Below are positions 57,040 to 64,000 of a stretch of DNA of 64,000 nt, one piece after another. The notes beneath the pieces are model-generated. The model was not told the DNA's origin, did not search any database, and saw nothing but the letters and a program-made list of their open reading frames with translations. Source of the stretch: Sipunculus nudus. Taxonomy: Eukaryota > Annelida > Sipuncula > Golfingiida > Sipunculidae. How positions within the stretch are numbered: position 1 is the first letter of the stretch; each line of letters opens with the position of its first letter. A program made the position numbers and the translations under genes. The stretch lies in assembly GCA_026874595.1 (NCBI GenBank), contig CM049315.1, positions 8,180,664-8,244,663 on the forward strand, given 5' to 3'.

Positions 57040-57840
57040 CGTATAAAAACCCAAAGTGCTGCTAAGTGCTGGTCTCAGTGGATTGACCGCTTTGACAATT
57101 TTCTAGTCGTGATGAACATTGAATCTGAGGAAAGAAAACGTGCTATGATTTTACACTTGATTGGTGAAGAGGTACCAGGGGCGGAAACAGGAATTTAGAA
57201 AAGGGGGGGGGGGAGAGTTCACATTACGAGGCCAAGAAGCGGGTAAGCCGAGAGGCGAAGCAACTGCGAGGGGGGGGGGGGGAGGGAGGGATTTGGAGTG
57301 AGGTATCCCCCTCCCAGGTATAGAAATTTAAAAGAAAAATAGGTTGTAAACGTGCAGTCTGGGGTAGCTTATATGCATAAAGCAAGACATACATTGTAAC
57401 TGGAAGCGTGACGGTGTACTTTTGGGTTTTTTCCCAGACTTTTCGTTAGGTTGAAAATTTAGCCCCCCCCCCCCCCCTAAATCAGCCCCTGTGTTCAGAA
57501 TATTTTCAACTCTGAAAGTCCCCTAGAAAAGGCACGACGAAACGGTTTATGACCTTGCACAAATTGCACCGACTAATTACTTCCTTCCCAAAAGGAATGA
57601 TGAATTTGAACTGTTTAAATTTAGAAATGCTACACAGGAGCCCCCGGAAGACCTTGATTCGTCTTATTCTAGACTGAAACACCTAGCAGCCAGCTGTGAG
57701 TTTAGCATCGTGGATGCTGAAATTAAATCACAGAATTTTCAGCTGGGGTTATTTTAAAAGTTTGATCTCGTTTTCAAGTAAATGGCAAGACATGTCGTAA
57801 ATGTGGAAAGCACAATTATTTTGACATTGTTTGTCGCGCA
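57040..57840 (+). pseudogene. gag remnant split by an insertion, knuckle with H-to-Y change
   Basis: Gag core starts near 57055 (WSQWIDRFDNFLVVMNI) and breaks at about 57175, then resumes near 57493 and continues FELFKFRNATQEPPEDLDSS and LAASCEFSI. The zinc knuckle (57793-57834, CRKCGKHNYFDIVC) has Tyr where the zinc-binding His should be (TAT for CAT). Confidence 0.8.
57176..57491. mobile_element. About 316-bp insertion with inverted ends in gag
   Basis: Starts CAGGGGCGGAAACAGG and ends AAATCAGCCCCTG, which are imperfect inverted repeats; G12 and C15 runs lie near the ends. Removing it reconnects the gag frame, so it is a later nested insertion. Similar CAGGGGC / GCCCCTG ends occur near 63167 and 63988. 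Confidence 0.6.
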
Positions 57841-57894
57841 CGGCGTTCAACACAAGCACCAAAAGGGCCTTAGGCCAAACAAAATACAAAAGCA

Positions 57895-58250
57895 GTGCGC
57901 TCATTAATCGCTGAGGAATATGAGGCCGAGGACATGTATCATATCAGCAGATCAGACCGAAATAGTGCTTATAACTGTACTATATTCATTAATGGTATGG
58001 AGACTAACATGGAGATTGACACGGGGCTTCAGTTTCGGCCATATAAGAAAGTGCATACAGAGAGCTATGTCACCCTAAAGCTAATTAAACCAGTTTTGCA
58101 GAACTCCACCATCAAATTTCGAACATACACTGGTGAAAGAATTCCGTCTAAGGTGACTCTAGATTATGGTAATCAGCAGGAATTGCTGCCACTCACTATT
58201 ATTCCAGGTTCGGGTCCCAGTCTGATTGGTAAAAAAAAATCAGGCTAAAT
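57895..58250 (+). pseudogene. Aspartic protease remnant
   Basis: Open for about 117 codons. NCTIFINGMETNMEIDTG carries D-T-G (58018-58026) followed by Leu, where retropepsins usually have Ala or Ser. Ends in a lysine run at 58229 and a stop. Confidence 0.75.
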
Positions 58251-58259
58251 TGGTCCCAG

Positions 58260-59050
58260 ATAGTGAATGCTCTTAAATCTGACAGTTCACAGCTAGACAG
58301 CATTTTACAGCCATTTGAGCAAGTTTTCCGTGATGAACTTAGCTGCCTACACACGACTACAGTATCGCTGCATGACCCAGAAGGCACAACACCCATATAT
58401 ATTACAAGGTACGACCAATTCCTTTCTCGCTCAAGCCCAAGGTGTTAGCAGCTGGTGTAATCCGTCCTGTGACTTTATCAGAATGGTTGACACCTTTAGT
58501 GCCAATTCTGAAATCATCGGGTAATGTTTGATTGTGTGGGGACTACAAGTTAACGCTTAATAAAGTCGCAAAAGGAGACTGTCGCCTACTCCTATTAGTC
58601 GATGAGTTGTTTGCTAAACTTAGCGGCGGTACCTTGTTTACCAAGCCGGATTTAAGCTATGCGTACGAAAAACCTAGTGTTAGATGAGAAATCTCGTTTT
58701 TTTTACAACCCTCAATACTCCGAAAGGCCCGTACGAGTACACACGTCTCCCTTACGGCGTAAGCCCAGCGCCAGGATTGTTCCAGCGCACGTTGGAGTCG
58801 CTTCTTGAGGGTATACCAAGTACATCTATATATTTGGATGATATTCTTGTTGGTGATGCCACCTGGGAGGACCACGTCACCAATCTCAAAGCAGTGTTTA
58901 AAAAGATTACAAGGTCATGATCTTCGGTTAAAGCAAGAGAAATGTGCTTTTCTACAACAGAGTGTGACCTACCTGGGTCATGAAATTGATTGATCAGGCA
59001 TTCATCCCACGCCAGACAAGTAACAGGGAATTACAGAGGCTCCGACTCCA
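58260..59050 (+). pseudogene. Reverse transcriptase remnant
   Basis: Fragments in several frames: an N-terminal part near 58290-58420, then GPYEYTRLPYGVSPAPGLFQ (about 58725) and the catalytic Y-L-D-D (58831-58842), then LRLKQEKCAFLQQSVTYLGHEID (frame change near 58915). Confidence 0.85.
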
Positions 59051-59850
59051 GGGAATTTAAAAGAGTTAAGGCGTTTCCTCGGCATGCTGAATAACTATAA
59101 CAAGTTAATGCCCAAGTGCGGTATTGAAACAATTGTATGATCTGGTCCACTATGACAGCACCTGGAGGTCAGGTAAAGAACAAGGAGACGAGTTTCAACA
59201 GAGCAAGAAACTGTTAGAGTCGTCTACATTATGGGTGCATTATGATCCTTATATTATAAAAATGTGATGCTCCGCCTTATGGTTTAGGTGCAGACTTGTG
59301 CCACGAGGGAGATGGCTCATACCGCCCAATCGCATATGCGTCCCGCACGCTAGCAGCAGCTGGAAACAAGTATGCTTAAATCAAAAAAGAGGGACTGGGC
59401 ATCATTTCTGGACTTAAAAAAATACCATAAGTAGCTGCTTGGACGCAGGTTTACAATAATAACTGACCATAAGCTCTTACTTGGATTGTTTAAAGAAAAT
59501 AGAGAAAACTCTAAGATGGTGTCAGCGCATGTAAAGGGGAGGGGTTTGACACTTGGCAGTTATAACTATACGCTTATCTACAAACCTAGCACTAGCATTG
59601 CTAATGCAGATGCATTGAGCCGACCGCCGAGTACAGGGACTTCTACTGAGATTCCAGACACTCAATAAGTGGTTCGGGCAATGGACTTTGTTGATAAGAC
59701 TCCTGTGACCCCAATTCATATCGCAAAGAAACCGCGCGAGCCACTGCTCAGCACAGTGTGTGATTATGCACTGCGTGGATGGCCACCTAAATCTTCAGAT
59801 GATTCATTAAGGTGTTTCTTTGATGAGGAACCTGTGAACTCGAAGGAACA
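59050..59850 (+). pseudogene. RNase H remnant and start of linker to integrase
   Basis: PIAYASRTLAAAGNKYA near 59325, FTIITDHKLLLGLFK (about 59450) and NADALSRPP (about 59600), with stops between. The following frame (59669-60046) continues the linker (PVTPIHIAKKPREPLLSTV, LRGWP) and loses similarity near 59840. Confidence 0.8.
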
Positions 59851-60046
59851 AGATCTTAATTATATTGAACCACTGAAAATGAAACTGAAGACCATAACGT
59901 TCTTAACTAATTTATATAACGATATGGATATACAGTTTCAGATGACTTTACCTTTGGCAGTAGGAAGGGCGGAGCGTGCGGGGATGACGTCACGTACATC
60001 GGTACCTCTGGCAGGTGAGATCGGCCACAACGCATTGCTTCTCTGA

Positions 60047-61691
60047 AACAAATTCTTGGCATTAATGCTTAATTTATACAACCGGCAATTTACCCGTTCT
60101 TGTGTAGTTCATGTAGTTTCTAACAGATGGCGCTCAGACAGTGTCAATCGGGAAGATAATGTAAAATTTATCAGGATTTGGGTTTAAATATTGGACCTGA
60201 CCTCCTAAGAACACACTTGGCATGGTATTGACAACAGTTTGAGACTAGAAACAGACATTTCCGAGGCGTGGCCACAGAGTAGTTGCATGACAAGGGTTGA
60301 GTTGCACCACCATAAATTATAATATAGATCAGACTCGACATTTTTATGGTTCTGATTAAGTATCACGATTGGCTTGAACCACTTCATTAAAAATTCATTC
60401 AGTTTCACTTTCTTCTTAACTTTCTCTTGATAGCGTATATATCGTATTAAACAAGGCAGCACCATTTTAGCTAAGAGTATATGTATAGATAATTGCCTTT
60501 TTATTTATCATAAGGTTCTACTCCAAACGACCAATTTGGTTAATGGAGGGACTGTTTGTCTCAACGGTCAAACTTCAAAATCTAAATTCTTCACAATCTC
60601 AGAAAAAGTCTTTTTTCTACGTTGCTAACTTGATATTACTCATGAAACGATATGTAGTCATAATATTATGATGATGATAGGATAATGACGTATAAAGTAC
60701 ATTAAAATTACCTTTAAAATTTGACACAGATTCCCTCCCCCTTTGGACATTCCAAAGCCCCACGTGACTCTCCAATGAGTGCACACTACTTGGGTACACG
60801 CATATGACTATGACATTTATGTCGCGCATCACTACAATTGATCGCATCCGTAATATAAAGAGTCAGTCGTGCAGTAAAAAAGATCTTGATAAATTCATGT
60901 GCTTTGAATGGAGCTAAATAAGGAAAATCTGTATATCTGTTTATCTAAATCCAATGTTCCAATTCTGGGAAAAAAGTATCTGCTTGTTGTATGGCGCATT
61001 CCGACACAACCAAAACCGGAAACAGGCTGATCGAGATTGGCAAGCCGATGCCTCCACGCGTAAATGATTTCATATCAGACTACATTTTGGTTGCAGTCAA
61101 TCAAACCATTGTTGTACTGAGTATTACTGAGGATATGTGTGTGTATGTAGGGGGGTAGGTGTTTGTTTGGTGTAAAATGCTGGGATATCTTTTTCATGTG
61201 CGGCCATGACAGTGTTGTGCCCTTCCTTTTGTTTTCCTTATAGAACGTCACCAGTGATATATTCGGCCTTCTCATTTTCTTGAAAATCATGTCACTTTTT
61301 TCACTCAAATGCACTGACATAGTCTATCTGTCACACGAAATGAACTCTATCAGTTATTAATGCGAAGTGAGAGAGGACATCTAAGCGGATCTTTTTTTCA
61401 GTTATCAGCAAAAGATAAAGTTCAATTACCACATTATTTGCTGCGTATAAACGTCAAAGAACCGGAGTACATGCGTGTGATAAGTCCCTTGCTTTCTGCG
61501 TACCATTTCTGGGACAGTAACGTCATACTTCTAAGTGTGTACTTTTTTAGAAGATCTGAAAAGTCAAATAGTCACATATATCTGCCAGGTCACGGCCGTT
61601 TATTGTTAAACAATTCCAAATCCTGTATTCTCTAAATATAGCTAGCTATGAATGGATGATACAATCACTGCGCGATATGTGTGTGTCTATA
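60047..61691. other. No recognisable gene
   Basis: Short frames only (60205-60465, 60617-60847, 61075-61320 on -, 61360-61635 on +), none with recognisable content or plausible splice context. Confidence 0.4.
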
Positions 61692-61693
61692 TA

Positions 61694-62541
61694 CAGACGA
61701 AGCCGCTTAATTGCAAGAAGCTTTTGTCAAGCAAATTTGTTGCAATTAACCGAAGTTGCATTTACGCGAAGTTCACCGTCTACCATGTGTAACGGGAAGC
61801 CGAATGATCGATTGGACCGCCGAATATCTTATTAATTTTGCATTTGTTTGTAACACTATTCGTATTGTGATAAAGAAGTAGAGATCGTTGCGTTTGCGCT
61901 TGCCACTCATGATTGAAAAGTGACATGATTCGAAATTTGCTGTTTTGTTTTTTTTATAGAAGAGATGTTTTGACAAGACATAACGAACATAAGGGCTAAC
62001 AATGCGAGTTAATAGAAGAGCCTTTGACAATTCTATTATGAGTATCATCAAAGGAACAAGCCATGGGACAGCTAGCACACAAAGTTTGTTTGACAAACTC
62101 AAGCTAATTAAGAGTTGCTCTCGTGATCAAGGTGTTTAATATGCGTGACGTATTTTTAACCTACCATTGTTAACCCACTTCAAAGAGATGTGTGCGGTGA
62201 CCGTTTCGAACCGCATCACCGAACACAGGGTAATTAAGGTCCTTTGTACACATGTGTACCTCACATTTATCACAGCGGCTACTTTTGAACTTCCGGTCTA
62301 TGATCATTGTTGGGATAACACAAACACAACTCACCGACTCATTGAAGTACTTGCATTTAACGTGAGTTTTCTACCTTTCTGCCCATATTTTCCCTTTCGT
62401 TAATCGGAAGTTTGCGATTATGAGGCTTCCGATTATGCGGCGCGTTTTTGATGATAACATATAGTAAATGGTTTTGGTTTTCAGAATTTCTTGCAAATAA
62501 GCGGCATTTTCTGTTAACCGACTTGCAAATAAGTGGCGTCG

Positions 62542-62545
<4 letters not shown>
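61694..62545. mobile_element. 852-bp TIR element between TA dinucleotides
   Basis: Left end CAGACGAAGCCGCTTAATTG preceded by TA; right end in reverse complement CAGACGACGCCACTTATTTG followed by TA. The ends match at 17 of 20 positions. A TA target suggests a Tc1/mariner or pogo-type enzyme. Interior sub-terminal repeats (GCAATTAACCGAAGTTGC, TTAACCGACTTGC) also pair. No transposase is recognised in the frames at 61773-62102 (-) or 62167-62403 (+). Confidence 0.7.

Positions 62546-62593
<48 letters not shown>
62546..62593. repeat. (TA)n microsatellite abutting the TIR element
   Basis: Begins exactly at the TA outside the right end of the 852-bp element. The TA insertion target may have lain in an existing TA tract: the left flank is also TATATA-like. 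Confidence 0.9.
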
Positions 62594-62599
<6 letters not shown>

Positions 62600-62645
62600 A
62601 ATAAGTGTATGAGGCGTTGCCTTTGTCTATCATATAATATACACA

Positions 62646-62854
62646 CATATATATATATATATATATATGCGTGGTTTATACAGTATGTCCGTAGTAGCAT
62701 CTCCATGATGACGTCACTTGTGTAAACTGCGTTATCAATGTTATTAGGTGTAATTCAAAGCTAATTAACTGTGTGGGAATACTGAGATAAGGAGCTTCGT
62801 TCCTGAGAAGTTTTAATACTGATCGTGGTCCGTAGATAAGCATTCTGAATGACG

Positions 62855-62902
<48 letters not shown>
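62646..62902. repeat. Two further (TA)n tracts
   Basis: (TA)n at 62647-62668 and 62857-62902, with about 190 bp of unique sequence between. Confidence 0.9.
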
Positions 62903-62906
<4 letters not shown>

Positions 62907-63119
62907 TATTAACCAAATGCTATGTATATATGTATATGCATATGTATATATGTATTCGTATACATGTATATGATATATTTCAAAATATTTTCAACAGACT
63001 TAATCGGTTTTTACAAGAGTTCAGCGAGTAGAAAGCGAAATCACAAGTGTAGAAAGGTCTCAGCATGTGTTTCGGTAAAAAATACACAAAGAAAAAAATG
63101 CGATTTGATGCCTTCAGGG

Positions 63120-64000
63120 CCGTAACCGGGGGTTGGGGCGAAGGGAAGTGATAATAAGTTATCTGTCAGGGGCAGATTAACAGTAGCACAGGGGGTGCAC
63201 GCCCACTCTTTTTGGCCTATAAAATTCTGAAATTATAGAATAACATACTCTGAACCAGAGGAATGCAGCGCCGGAGTGTGTGTATTGGGTTGTTTTTGTG
63301 TAAAGTCTTGTACCTTCTAAGGTTATGTGCAAAGTCTATTATATATCTATTAAAAAAAAAACTTAAAACAGAAAGTAGTTACATGTTACTTTTGAGAAGC
63401 GGATTGAGTTGGCACAAGGAGCCCGCGCCCCCTCTTTTTCGGCTTAAAATTTTGAAATCCGAGTAATAGATTCTTAACACCGAAAAGCAGCGACAGTTTT
63501 TTTGTCTCGGATCGTCTTATATTTCCTAGATACTTATGCACGTGAGAATCTTGGGTCAAGTCGAGTAGCGTTCCCGGCATACCATGCTGAGCATCCTCTG
63601 CTCCTCTATCCGGACCCCGCACATTATTTGTAGAGATCGCTTCAATCGGCTTAATCCCTTCATAACACCTTAAAGCACATTTGTTAACCTTCTGCGGCAA
63701 CAGGACCTTTAAGATGAATTAATTTTTGACAGTACTTAATCATTTAACAGTCGTCATATAAGGTGTTGTGACACTGATCATTTATAAGACAATATCAGTT
63801 GTATACAGAAGCGGACCCCCCCCCCCTTTTTTTTCATCAAAAGCAACGTTTTTGTTAAAGGTTTCAGACAAAATTTTCCGGCTTGGACCCCCCCCCCCCT
63901 TTCCGGACCTAGGGACCTTTTTTAAGGTTTTTCGTTAGTCCTCCTTGGTCAGACCCCCCTCCTTCTTTCTTAATTCCCGGATCCGCCCCTGAGTTTATAA
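63120..64000. repeat. Repeat debris with poly-C runs; one unrecognised minus frame
   Basis: GGGGTTGGGGCGAAGG, CAGGGGCAGATTAACAGTAGC (63167) and CCCGGATCCGCCCCTG (63976-63991) are ends of dispersed elements; GTGCACGCCCACTCTTTTTGG (63197) and GCCCGCGCCCCCTCTTTTTCGG (63421) are related to each other. The minus frame 63386-63700 (104 codons, starting MPQKVNKCALRCYEGIK) is not recognised and may be mobile-element derived. Confidence 0.4.

Larger units (their letters stand above)
56878..59850 (+). mobile_element. Second Ty3/gypsy remnant, heavily decayed
   Basis: A primer-binding-like TGGCGACGTGG (56878-56888) is followed by gag, CCHC-like knuckle, protease, reverse transcriptase and RNase H fragments on the plus strand, scattered over all three frames with many stops. 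Motif style (YLDD, NADALSRPP) differs from the first element (YIDD, FLSRPT), so it is a separate lineage. The integrase and any 3' LTR are missing; the recognisable coding ends near 59840. It predates the first element judging by its decay. Confidence 0.85.

Noticed and set aside
61773-62102. Minus frame starting with a hydrophobic stretch (MSLSNKLCVLAVPWLVPLM), considered as the gene C signal-peptide exon
   Set aside because: It lies about 6 kb beyond the last candidate exon, inside a TIR element, with no suitable phase 0 donor; chance or element-derived.
1-64000. tRNA, rRNA or other RNA genes
   Set aside because: No stretch with tRNA-like A and B boxes or rRNA similarity was recognised by eye; a covariance-model search would be needed to exclude small RNAs.

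Overview
This is eukaryotic, AT-rich, intron-rich and repeat-rich DNA, most likely from a lophotrochozoan animal and probably a bivalve mollusc. That is an inference from small exons in multi-kilobase introns, abundant (TA)n and other microsatellites, Ty3/gypsy remnants, and a dispersed repeat family built on AGGTCA-type half-sites. There are no operons, ribosome binding sites or CRISPR arrays. I identified no RNA gene.

The biological content is a cluster of three PDGF/VEGF-family growth factor genes (VEGF-C/PVF type). Gene A (+, 14619-32854, seven coding exons, 334 aa predicted) and gene B (+, 37871-49629, five recognised exons, 285 aa predicted) are tandem duplicates. They share exon lengths (66, 88, 197, 287 nt), intron phases and promoter sequence. 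Gene C (-, 51249-52830 plus a possible exon at 55661-55694) is an older paralog placed tail-to-tail with B. Its 5' end is unresolved and its last coding exon is only 28 nt. All three encode a cystine-knot domain followed by C-X10/11-C-X-C-X-C repeats. A and B also carry a basic C-terminal tail.

Layout: 1-2467 is gene-free with dispersed repeats. 2468-7325 is a 3'-truncated Ty3/gypsy element with one apparent LTR, a primer binding site, gag, a canonical TTTAAAC frameshift heptamer and broken pol. 7326-14300 holds related dispersed repeats and a long (AAT)n tract. 14308-32967 is gene A; its 8.8-kb first intron holds a perfect 106-bp palindrome and a 4-kb repeat element whose core is a 288-bp satellite. 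32968-37117 shows no gene. 37118-49745 is gene B; its introns hold a 27-bp minisatellite interrupted by a DNA element (itself carrying a MITE flanked by TTAA) and a 1.35-kb higher-order repeat. 49746-52830 is gene C. 53000-56870 has a possible bidirectional promoter but no firm gene. 56878-59850 is a second, heavily decayed Ty3/gypsy remnant. 61694-62545 is an 852-bp TIR element between TA dinucleotides, and the right end is repeat debris.

A, B and C would be secreted dimeric ligands for a PVR/VEGFR-type receptor tyrosine kinase (family knowledge, not visible here). A and B share a promoter block containing CACGTGG, which includes the hypoxia-response core RCGTG. Their middle exons are much more alike than their first and last exons, a pattern that suggests gene conversion.
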